Source: Oppiella nova (taxonomy: Eukaryota > Arthropoda > Arachnida > Sarcoptiformes > Oppiidae). Taken from it: a DNA stretch of 28,341 bases. This document shows, in pieces, positions 1-9,809 of this stretch. The notes under the pieces were generated by a model. That model had not been told where the DNA came from and did not search any database. It saw only the letters and a program-made list of their open reading frames with translations. A program made the translations under genes and the position numbers. The first letter of the stretch is position 1, and every line of letters starts with the position of its first letter. The stretch covers positions 1 through 28,341 of the forward strand of contig CAJPVJ010000317.1 in the NCBI GenBank assembly GCA_905397405.1, written 5' to 3'.

Positions 1-2731
1 ATAAATATCATATAATTCAGTCAAAATATTTATGTTTATATTTAGATGTTTTTTGAAATTAAAGAATATTCTAAAGAATATATTAAACTTGATAATAGGA
101 TTTGAGATATAAATATATTTTATGTTTGCATAAACAAACTAATATCTTATTCATTAGTAATTTATTATTTGGGACTTTATTTGCATAATTGGATTTCATA
201 AACTTTGTATAGATATATATTGAATTATATTGTACTGTATTATATAAAAACATTGTATACGCTATAATGAATTTTTGCATATGTTTATAGATTACTAACT
301 TTATTATTATATTACTACATATTTTAAATACTACAGTAATATAATTTTATTATTTTCAAATGTATAACTACTGTATTACTTTCAAATCGGATTAATTTCC
401 TTTGTATAGTCTTTGTTACAAATATTATTAATTATAAACTTTTTAATCTTATTATTATTATATATAATATTGTACTGCAATAATCAATACAGTACTAACT
501 TATTTGATAATAACTATTTCACTAGTATAGCTAAATGTCCAATAAAACATGAATACTGTACTAGTACATGTGTACTCGTGTATTTAATTTTTATATTAAC
601 TTTGTTGAGTGGGTTTTAAACAACTGGAAAGTCTATAATATTTGCTTCAAAATATCCAATTTCCACTCAAAAATATATTGAATATGTCAGTGTCAAAATC
701 TATTTATTCATATTGAACATTATATTACTAAAATTATACATTAGTTTTAAAAGCAGCAAGCTGTAAGTAATATTAATAATATTCTGTATATAAAAGCTCA
801 TATTATTTACAAATCTTACACTTGGAGTCAAACGTAACAATAAATGAATACAAATGAAAACAAAACACAAACAGAAAAACAGTTTTACTTTTCATATCTC
901 TCTAGACATCACTACTAGAAATCGGTTTTAAAAATAGTTATATTATGTTTGAATGAAATGAAAATATATTGTCATAAAATAAATATAGTTTTAAAATGCA
1001 GCAATCATAATAACAGAATTTTATAAATCTTATTTCTAGGCAAAAATAAATATTAATTTTAAAAAACTATTAATTTAATCCATATTAAATATACAGCATG
1101 CTAAGTTTTAATTTATTTTAGTAATTAAAATAGTTTTTCAAAATAATTAATTAATATTTAAATAGAGATTATAATTAAAATAGTACTCAAAGTACTAAAA
1201 ACATTATTATTAAATAACAATTTAATTGGTTTAAAACAAAAACCAGACTTTAATCTGGGTACTTAAAAATATTTGTTATAACAAACTAAAATATTGTGTT
1301 ACTTAATTATTAAACTTTGTAACAAATAAATAATTAAAAATTAAAACCTATTTACTAATGAGTTTAAAAATAAATGTACTTTGTTTACAAAAATATATTA
1401 TTTTAGACATTTACGTCAAACCTAAGGGTATTTATAATCATAATATATGCAAAAAAATACATTAAAAATCGGAATAATAATAAACATATGAATTGTACAC
1501 TTGAATAATATTAAACCTATTAACTAATAATGTATATATTATTTTTAATACTCTATAAGCATGCCATTTAGTTTAAATGTCAATCAGTACATTAAATATA
1601 AATTATCGATAAAATAATTATAATATAAATTTATTGATTAAATATTAAACATGTTTAATATATTGTATAAAGTACCTTGAAGTTTAATAAAGTTTAGGTA
1701 AAAGTTTTATGAAGTATTGACTCTAGGCTAAAATAATTGGCATTTCAGTTGTGTACAGAGTTTTTACTTTTATTATCAAAATATGGTATTTGTAATAAAA
1801 ATATTATTTTTATATTTTCGGGTATTTTTTTTATTTAATATTTTTGAAAACTATATGAAAAAATAAAACAAATTGAATTTAGAAAAAAAAACAAAATTCT
1901 ATTATCAAAATATAACATACTATTTATAATGTTTAAATTTTTTTAAAATTAAAAGTCCCAGATACAACCTAATTTACTAAATCGATTCTATATATAGATT
2001 ATTACAGTAATAATAAATATTTTAACACAAATCATGCCTATATTATAACAAAATTAATTTAAGGTTTATATAATATATTACTATTTTAATAAAAAATAAA
2101 TAATTATCTAAATAAGATTTCTATAATAAAAATATATTTGAAGTATGACATTAGAAATAAGCCAGATACAAAAGGTCATCCAATCGTAGCATAAAGTGTA
2201 ATAAAAATTGTTTCAATATTTGTTTGAATATAATAAAAGGGTATAATATTAAACATAAATCACAGAATATTCTTACATATCCTATATTATATTTGATAAA
2301 TTGTTTACAATATTCAAAATAAATAAATATTTGAAATTAGATTTTATACCTTTAAGCAATCTATACATTATAATGTACACCATGGTCATATAGCAAAACT
2401 AAAGTATAGTACAACATGTTATATTTATTTATATTTATCCACTGTAATATAACATCATTTATAATATAAACTTACTATATAATCTAAAAATTCAACATTA
2501 AATAAATATACAGATTATTCAAAAATATAATTTATTAACCCGGGTAGTAATAAACGGTGTCAAATGTACTTGGCACATAAAAAGTGTCATATTATTTGTC
2601 AATACATTTACCCCAAATATAAACACATATAACACATTAGAGTACATACAAGTTGTCAATAAAAAAATATAATCTAAAAATCAGTGTGTTTTTCAGTCAG
2701 AGGCTATTGGTCAAGGATGACCTTTTCCCTA

Positions 2732-2756
2732 GTGTCTTAGCGCTCTTATAAGACAC
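2732..2756. repeat. short inverted repeat (8-bp stem, 9-nt loop)
   Basis: GTGTCTTA at 2732-2739 is the exact reverse complement of TAAGACAC at 2749-2756, with GCGCTCTTA between them. It lies in a less AT-rich patch (about 2690-2760). No function is assigned and it may be chance. Confidence 0.4.
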
Positions 2757-3345
2757 GAATTGCAGTTTCACAATCCCTTTATCGTTATTATTATTATTAT
2801 TATTATTTAAGATCTCTCAATATGTTTAACATTTAAATCGCCGAGAATTGTGTCAAATATTCCCGTGGATTACATTTGAGACACGAAAATATTTTTTTGC
2901 CTATAATTTGTGATAGCATTTCAAAAATAGTGGATGTATTTTCGTTTGGATATAAATTCATGATATTGGTAATGGTATCGCAAAACATTTGGGAATTTTG
3001 CGCAAGCTAGACTGTATGATTTATTATACATAAAAATATATATTAATACTATGTTACAATACTAAAATATAATAATGTATAAAAGCATTTATAAATTACC
3101 TTAGTACGTGATTAATATTGACATATACCAATATGGTTTATCTGCACCCATAGGTATCTGTAAAAATAATGGGATAGGTATTTAATTAAATAGATGTTTC
3201 TGATAATTAATTGTTTAGAAAGTGGTGATCAAAAAATAACAATAAAACTAAATGAAAGTTTTTAAAAAAAAATAAAGTCTGAAATGTGTTCACAAATTAA
3301 ACCATTTATTTGTGTAAAGCATTAGTTAATTATATTTAGTCTATT

Positions 3346-3348
<3 letters not shown>

Positions 3349-3382
<34 letters not shown>
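3349..3382. repeat. (GA)17 microsatellite
   Basis: Uninterrupted GA dinucleotides over 34 bp, flanked by AT-rich sequence. It is the first of twelve long GA/CT tracts in the window. In arthropods such tracts can bind GAGA-factor-like proteins or simply be neutral microsatellites. Confidence 0.95.
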
Positions 3383-3385
<3 letters not shown>

Positions 3386-4531
3386 AAAACAGTAGCAATT
3401 TAGACAAAAGGATTAAAATATATCTAGGTGTAAAAATAAAACAAATAATTAAGCTCCCAAAAATTATCACTTAAAATAATTAATATATTAAATATTCATT
3501 AAACAAAAACTTCATTATCATTATACTATACATTATTTACAAAATATAATAGAAAACAATGAATAATATATTAACAATATTCTCAATAACATTTTATCAG
3601 TTTTTTGTGTTTATACAGTAATAAATATATTTTGGTTGCCCATAAAAGTACCCGGTTAATTGTGTAAAAGGTGTTTATTTGTCTATAAATTAAAAGACAA
3701 ATTTCGGAAATTAAAACCTCATTCCCATAGAAATAATCGTTAAAATAAGTATTCAATTAAAGCAAAGTGTTTGTAAACTCATTGCCCCTTAATAGCAATT
3801 ATTTTAATGTAAACGTAAATATAGACAAAAGGTTTTGTAATTTAATTTTTTGGGAAATTATAATGATAGTACAGTAGTAGTATCATTAATATAATGGTTT
3901 TAATCAATTTTAATTCAATGTAAAAATTTGTTGAATAGTGTCATTATTGAATAATGTTAAAACTTAATTTAGAAATATTTATTTCAAAACAATAAAAAAA
4001 TTATTACCGGTAATATATATTACTAGTACAATATTAAACATTAAAAATATTTTATACAATATTATCCACATTTAACATACAATATATTATAAATATATAA
4101 TAAATTATATATTATGTAACAAATATATAATATGTTCTCGGATAATAAAAATGCTATTACAATTTATAAATTATTAATAAGAGTAAACTTTTAATTTGAA
4201 AACGTACTTAATTATTGAAAATAATATTAAACTTGATGAATTATTGTATTTCCTTACAACAATCTATAGCAAATTCATAAATAAAATAAATGGTAACTTC
4301 ATAGAAAGTTTGAACATGATATTACATACTAACTTTATCAATAAACAGGATATTTATGTGTAAAGTAAACAACACTTAAGCATTTGAAAAAAAACCTAAA
4401 AACTAATTCTTGTGGATAAATCTTTTTAAATACAAATCCCGGGCAATACTGTAATGTTATATATAATTCACACACGAAATGAAAAAATTTCTTAATCGCA
4501 AAGATCTACTATTTTCTGGGAATTAAACGCT

Positions 4532-4532
<1 letters not shown>

Positions 4533-4563
<31 letters not shown>
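4533..4563. repeat. (AG)n microsatellite
   Basis: Uninterrupted AG repeat over 31 bp in AT-rich noncoding DNA. Confidence 0.95.
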
Positions 4564-4567
<4 letters not shown>

Positions 4568-5121
4568 ATACTAGTATCCACTAATTGTATAAGAGCAAAT
4601 ATAAATAAAATAAATCAAAATTAAATACGACTTTTACGTGCTTCCCTGGTATTAGTAAATAGCGAGACATTAAACCATATATTTTTTAGGAGAGAAAATA
4701 TATTTAATAGTTTTTAAGTTGCTTTCATACAAACCATAAATAGGTTAATGAGTGGGAAATCTGTTACAAATTCTGTGGAAATTCTGTGCATTTCTGTATT
4801 CTATGTATTTAAGGGCATATTTATTGAGTGAGAATCGTGTAATAAAAAACTCAAGAATAATATTTATGATATATTATATAAAATAATAAACTGTATAAAT
4901 AGAAGCATAATAAATGGACAAATATTAACCCTGATAAACGCATTCATAAGCCTATCAAGTTATAATAATAACTAACACACGAAATAAAGTTTAATAAAAA
5001 TCTCTAAGAATTTCTGATTAAATTCATTAGACATTAGACTCCGTGTACTGGCGGGCGGTATATACAGTATCTCTGAAGTAATGAATTAAATATATATTTT
5101 TGTTTATTTCACATAATATTC

Positions 5122-5125
<4 letters not shown>

Positions 5126-5161
<36 letters not shown>
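5126..5161. repeat. (CT)18 microsatellite
   Basis: Uninterrupted CT repeat over 36 bp, the longest pure tract in the window. It is the last such tract before an 11.5-kb stretch (5162-16658) that has none and that holds three of the four genes. Confidence 0.95.
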
Positions 5162-5163
<2 letters not shown>

Positions 5164-5853
5164 GCAAAAAATATGTAGCTCAAAACTCTTAATTGAAAAC
5201 TAAATAGTATCTGAACTTACTATCACTGTAGGTAATTCAAATTATGACATGAGTGCATATTATATAGTGTTATATTGCCAGCCCATGTGGTCGTGACCAT
5301 CTCTCCGTATGTATACTGTACTTTAACTAGCATTAAGCTTATTATACGTCGAGTTAACACACAATAATCAATTGACGTTAAAACGGTAAAATAGACTAGG
5401 GGATTAAATGTAATTAAATAAATATTTTATTTTATTGTGTATCCAGGTATATTTATTGGTTACGGTGTGTAATACCTGCCCAGAATATTCTGTATATAGA
5501 AATCTAATCAAATCCTTAATCACATATTTTTTTGTCAGTCAAACGGTTTGATTCATTAGTATTCATACATTGAGTTTCTATGAGAATATGTGATGTGAAT
5601 AGAAATGTCATATATTTATCTCTCCCACACATGTAATAAGATTTATATTATCATTGCATTTGAATAAATAAATTAATTTTGTTGACAAATTGTAAAGTGA
5701 AATTAATACATAATTGTTATATTGTTATAATGTTATTGCATTAAATTTAACCTTAAATAAATAATCTATCTAAAAATGTCTATGCCCACTGTATATGAAA
5801 ATATAAAATATCTAAAAATAATTCAGATATTTTATTTTATAAATTTACTAGTA

Positions 5854-6723
5854 TCAGATTTCGAAAAAAGTTTTGTCCATCAGATTTTACTACTAAAATG
5901 CGGGTTATTGCTAAACTATTTAAGTTATCAAATTTATATTTAAACCTCAACTATGGTTTTTCGTCTTACATATTCTCCAATACTAAAATGCGGGTTATTG
6001 CTAAACTATTTAAGTTATCAAATTTATATTTAAACCTCAACTATGGTTTTTGGTCTTACATATTCTCCCGAAGAGAGTACTAGTTTAGAGCACCGGTAGG
6101 TCGGCACAGGTAGGTTATCTGTACAGCAAAAAGTATAAGTCGTAGAGAGACAATCAGCACATCGTTGGAAAGAACATGAAAAATGATCCAACACCTCTAT
6201 CGGGATTTCGCAAGTAACATCCTCATTGAGGGATTGGGAGGTACGGTATGTAAGAATTTTCTATAAATATTTCTTAAATCAAAAATCAGATTTAATCGTC
6301 AAATAGGGCTCAAAAAATTAATAATATTAGAATTTTAAAACTTTCAGATAACTTAAGAAATAACTGATCTAGAGCAAGTCAAAGTTCACTATTTTTCACA
6401 GGAATTTAATATCAAAAACAAATTAGACGAAATGTTAGAAAATTTAAAATGCTCTAGCTCAGGCATTACTTGAGATATTTAAAAAATTTAAAATTGAATT
6501 GTTGGTCATTTTTTAAGAGGATTATCATGCTTTAATTAGATTTTTGATTTATGAAAATTTATATAAAATTCCTAAATTCCGTGCCTCCCAGCCCTTCAAT
6601 GAGGATGTTACCTGCGAAATCCCGATAGAGGTGTTCGATCATTTTTCATGTTCTTTCCAACGCTAGCAATAACCCGCATTTTAGTAGTCAAATCTGATGG
6701 ACAAAACTTTTTTCGAAATCTGA
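5854..6723. mobile_element. fold-back / MITE-like element with very long inverted repeats
   Basis: The left end, from TCAGATTTCG at 5854, is the reverse complement of the right end, which finishes CGAAATCTGA at 6723. The first 59 bp of the two arms match almost perfectly. A second matching block pairs about 6163-6250 with 6577-6664. Weaker complementarity continues inward almost to a centre near 6390-6440. Both ends abut TA (5852-5853 and 6724-6725), which would fit a TA target duplication of the mariner type. The left arm carries an unpaired segment of about 250 bp (5913-6162) that includes a 90-bp tandem duplication. No transposase frame is present, so it would be non-autonomous. A transcript would fold into a long imperfect hairpin. 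The superfamily is inferred only from the TA flanks. Confidence 0.7.
5891..6068 (+). repeat. 90-bp tandem duplication inside the fold-back element
   Basis: 5891-5978 is repeated at 5981-6068 with a period of 90 bp and one substitution (C at 5962, G at 6052). Because 90 is a multiple of three, it creates a 61-codon open frame containing a 30-residue duplicated peptide. This is a by-product of the repeat and not evidence of a gene. Confidence 0.9.
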
Positions 6724-7797
6724 TATATAAAATTTAATTGTACCGTATATAAATAGCATAATTCTTAAATTACATATATTTTGAATGATAGCAATGGGAA
6801 GAAATGTGGTTCACATGCTTTAACTATATTTAAAACATAATTTAACGCATAACATGATTAACAATTGAGTAAATAGTGTTTTTTTCTAATCACAACTGTT
6901 TAATTTACAGTATAGCATTTCAACAAAATAACAATTAAATAATTCAAAAGAATGTAAACAAAATTAATTTTAATACAAAAAAGTAATTCATATCCATAAT
7001 TCATATTTCAATTCATAATTCATATGGTTATTTACGGTAATATAAAACAAATTGATAATTGTATGAAACCATTGGCATAGAAATGAAATAATGTTTGACT
7101 GAATGATTTGAAAATGAGTCATCAAATGAGTGTAATTAAGAAGATATGATAATAATTAGGAACTAATTCTTATGAGTGAGTGATTGCCATAAGAACTGAA
7201 ACAATTGGCTACCGCTTGAGTGGCTTTGAGAGGTGGACGGCAGGCAAATAGTCAAATCTGATGGACAAAACTTTTTTCGAAATCTGATATATAAAATTTA
7301 ATTGTACCGTATATAAATAGCATAATTCTTAAATTACATATATTTTGAATGATAGCAATGGGAAGAAATGTGGTTCACATGCTTTAACTATATTTAAAAC
7401 ATAATTTAACGCATAACATGATTAACAATTGAGTAAAGTGTTTTTTTCTAATCACAACTGTTTAATTTACAGTATAGCATTTCAACAAAATAACAATTAA
7501 ATAATTCAAAAGAATGTAAACAAAATTAATTTTAATACAAAAAAGTAATTCATATTTCAATTCATAATTGATATTGTTATTTACGGTAATATAAAACAAA
7601 TTGATAATTGTATGAAACCATTGGCATAGAAATGAAATAATGTTTGACTGAATGATTTGAAAATGAGTGATCAAATGAGTGTAATTAAGAAGATATGATA
7701 ATAATTAGGAACTAATTCTTATGAGTGAGTGATTGCCATAAGAACTGAAACAATTGGCTACCGCTTGAGTGGCTTTGAGAGGTGGACGGCAGGCAAA
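6685..7797. repeat. tandem duplication (564 + 549 bp) copying the EXD1-like 3' end
   Basis: Copy A is 6685-7248 and copy B is 7249-7797. They differ by two small deletions in B (3 and 12 bp) and a few substitutions. Each copy begins with the outer 39 bp of the fold-back element (TAGTCAAATCTG..) and ends with the last 13 codons of the EXD1-like gene. Copy A therefore holds a detached 3' gene end with no gene attached. This is either a real segmental duplication or two alleles placed head to tail by the assembler. The second is favoured by the other tandem duplications nearby. Confidence 0.9.
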
Positions 7798-9060
7798 CCA
7801 ATGTGTCGGCGCTCTGTGCGCTCGCAGTCATTGATGGGCTCGTCCAGCATATGGCTGAGCGCGTCGTCCCCTTTCAAGACACCGTACTGGAGGTCATTGG
7901 CTAAGCGCAGGGATCGCTCACACCGTGCGGTCATTATAATGAGTTCTTCGAGCAACTGGTGGTTCAGAAGAGCGTACAGTTGTCTCAGGAATACTGTCTT
8001 TATTATTATGGCATTCTGGACACGAACTGAGAAGTGCTTGTAATTGAGATTCTTGTAGAGTTGCGGTACTTTTATCATCAACTGATCCGACAGTATCTCA
8101 TCGAAGGTTCGCAACTTCGGCAGATGGAAAGCCATGTGATTCTCGAGCGCTTCATTCGCGCGCTTTCTCTGGACGAAGAGATCAAAGACTCTGATGTCGA
8201 TTACGGCCTTCAATTGGATGCCAAACAAGTGATACAAAGCGTCCGAAAGATGCCTGCAATTGAAGACAACTTTCCGTACTTCTCTCGACTGTAGCACTGG
8301 TTTTAGTGACAAAACAATGTCCTTATTGTGAGCGTTGAAGACATAGATGGCCTCTGCGGTCGCCACAGACATCCACTCAACGGATCCGTTACGACCGATC
8401 TCTTCGCCGAACAGTTCAAAGCCAACACAATTTGATGCCATCATTGAGTTAATAATTGCGTCCAAATTGTCACCCATTTTGTCAACAACTACGAGATTGT
8501 CGCTCGTCTTAAGAGTCAAATGACTTAAATTGATGGCAATGGGAATGTCGTCTTCCAGCAGATCTATGGACTCGACCTCCGGGTTGACAAACAGGTGGTC
8601 CGCCTCGTTCTCCTCCACCATCGGCTCCTCCTCTGCGTTGCCATTCAGTTGCGACGGTATTATCACTTTGCATGACTCATCTGATCCCGAGTTCACACTA
8701 CTGGCCATCGCAGAGAAAGTGTCAAAACATTTACCACATAAATAAGACATCGAAATACCCGTTAATAGACGTGTTGTCCATATAATGGGTGCCATTCTTC
8801 GGCGGTGTCCACTCCTTAAGCCTCCATTTCTTCACTTCGCAGTCAAAGATCCGATAGTAACCGATAAATTTGCCACCAATTGAGGTGCGGATCAACTCAA
8901 ACACGTAGTCGCCATCGGATAGGGTGTAGTTGTCAACAGTTCCCACCACACGATTGCCATCCGTCTGCACGATCTCCACGACTGATCCCATGAGGCCTTT
9001 GATGAGCGCAACCGTTTCGGGCTCTCTGTTCCAGACCATCAGTTTGACACACTTTGCCAT
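7758..9060 (-). CDS. EXD1-like protein: Lsm domain plus degenerate 3'-5' exonuclease domain
   Basis: Two exons on the minus strand, 9060-8759 and 8700-7758, joined across a 58-bp GT..AG intron (8758-8701) in phase 2; the product is 414 residues. The start Met at 9060 has an in-frame TAA upstream once the 128-bp duplication over it is ignored. Residues about 15-60 look like an Lsm fold (VVEIVQTDGNRVVGTVDNY). An acidic linker follows (about 125-155), then a DnaQ-type 3'-5' exonuclease fold from about 185. Motif I, normally D-x-E, reads FELFGE (195-200). Motif II, normally HDCR, reads FNCR (247-250). Motif III keeps D269, and the motif IV acidic residue is not visible. Lsm plus inactive exonuclease is the architecture of EXD1, which partners PIWI-pathway proteins in mouse and silkworm. 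Catalysis is therefore unlikely; an RNA-binding or adaptor role is inferred. An Egalitarian-type relative is the main alternative. Confidence 0.72.
8701..8758 (-). other. intron of the EXD1-like gene
   Basis: On the minus strand it starts GTATTTCG after ..ATTAACGG and ends GCGATGGCCAG. Removing it joins the Lsm frame (phase 2) to the exonuclease frame with no stop, giving ..NTSING-SVNSGSD... Without splicing the Lsm frame stops at 8731. Confidence 0.7.
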
Positions 9061-9200
9061 CACTGGTGTGTCACCACACGATTGCCATCCGTCTGCACGA
9101 TCTCCACGACTGATCCCATGAGGCCTTTGATGAGCGCAACCGTTTCGGGCTCTCTGTTCCAGACCATCAGTTTGACACACTTTGCCATCACTGGTGTGTC
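8944..9200. repeat. exact 128-bp tandem duplication over the EXD1-like start
   Basis: 8944-9072 is identical to 9072-9200 (129 bases compared, offset 128). It duplicates the first 39 codons of the EXD1-like gene. Because 128 is not a multiple of three, reading from the upstream copy (ATG at 9188) hits TGA after 42 codons, whereas the downstream copy (ATG at 9060) is intact. It is probably an unmerged contig overlap. Confidence 0.97.
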
Positions 9201-9321
9201 GGTCACCACAATCACCGCTTATATCATAAAATGATCGCAAATGCAGTGAATGGTTAAGTTTTGCGGCAATTGTGTTATGTTTACAAATATTACGGTATAG
9301 TAAGCAATGCTAAGCATTCAC

Positions 9322-9331
9322 GTCATGTGAT
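9322..9331. promoter_or_regulatory. E-box/M-box-like motif upstream of the EXD1-like gene
   Basis: GTCATGTGAT on the plus strand (ATCACATGAC on the minus) includes the palindrome-like core TCATGTGA recognised by bHLH-zip factors. It lies about 135 bp upstream of the first ATG copy. The identical 10-mer occurs about 80 bp upstream of the GTSF1-like ATG in the opposite orientation. The regulatory role is inferred. Confidence 0.35.
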
Positions 9332-9346
9332 TGGTTCGCAACCAAT
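9330..9346. promoter_or_regulatory. back-to-back CCAAT boxes upstream of the EXD1-like gene
   Basis: ATTGGTTCGCAACCAAT is two inverted CCAAT boxes (ATTGGTT / AACCAAT) around CGC, about 140 bp upstream of the first ATG copy. CCAAT pairs of this kind are typical NF-Y promoter sites. It overlaps the E-box-like motif by two bases. Confidence 0.45.
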
Positions 9347-9809
9347 GCCACAAACATTTGGCGCTGTGTTTCACATAATTATATTTTTAAAATCTAAACA
9401 TTCATACACTGACATCACAATGAATGATATTCATTAAGATTTATTTATAAGATTTATAAATTATAGATTTAACTATATTTATTTATTACACAAAAGTAAT
9501 TAAAGGTAATACTTAATACTTAACATAAGTTTGATAATTGTTTCATAAGAAATACTGTAAATACATGAATAGTACCGGTAAAGCGAAAAACAACAGATTA
9601 TTACCGGTTATATTGTAATGGACTTAATCGTAAAACTATAAAATCAACAGATTATGAATACATTATACAAAATAAACAAAAAACATAAGAAAAACAAATC
9701 AAAGTTTTAAATACATTTGAAATCTTAACACAAAAATAGAAATTTACTCAAAAGTTATGATAAATACAATCAAAAACGAAATCCAATGAATGAATGGGAA
9801 GTGATTTGA

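Larger units (their letters stand above)
1..5850. other. AT-rich DNA with no recognisable gene
   Basis: No open frame longer than about 70 codons has recognisable protein features, and all frames are broken by frequent TAA stops. The stretch contains three long GA/CT tracts (listed separately), a short (ATT)n run near 2783-2807 and a small hairpin at 2732-2756. I see no tRNA or rRNA. It could be intergenic or the interior of a long intron; the sequence alone does not decide. Confidence 0.7.
9201..9809. other. intergenic region between the EXD1-like and GTSF1-like genes
   Basis: This noncoding stretch would hold the EXD1-like promoter (right of 9200) and the GTSF1-like 3' UTR (left of 9810). 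The promoter-proximal part (9240-9370) is less AT-rich and carries an E-box-like motif and a CCAAT palindrome. The rest is AT-rich with no open frame. A minus-strand AATAAA lies near 9437-9442, a distant candidate polyadenylation signal. Confidence 0.6.

Noticed and set aside
5898-6083. 61-codon frame with a duplicated 30-residue peptide
   Set aside because: It arises from a 90-bp tandem duplication inside the fold-back element; AT-rich, no domain, and one arm of an inverted repeat.
7729-8294. Plus-strand frames of 86-104 codons opposite the EXD1-like gene
   Set aside because: They are antisense shadows of the real minus-strand coding sequence, which shows Lsm and exonuclease features and a matching intron.
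9330-9346. tRNA-like GGTTCGCAACC sequence
   Set aside because: It resembles a T-arm, but no acceptor stem, anticodon arm or A box surrounds it; the CCAAT palindrome explains it better.
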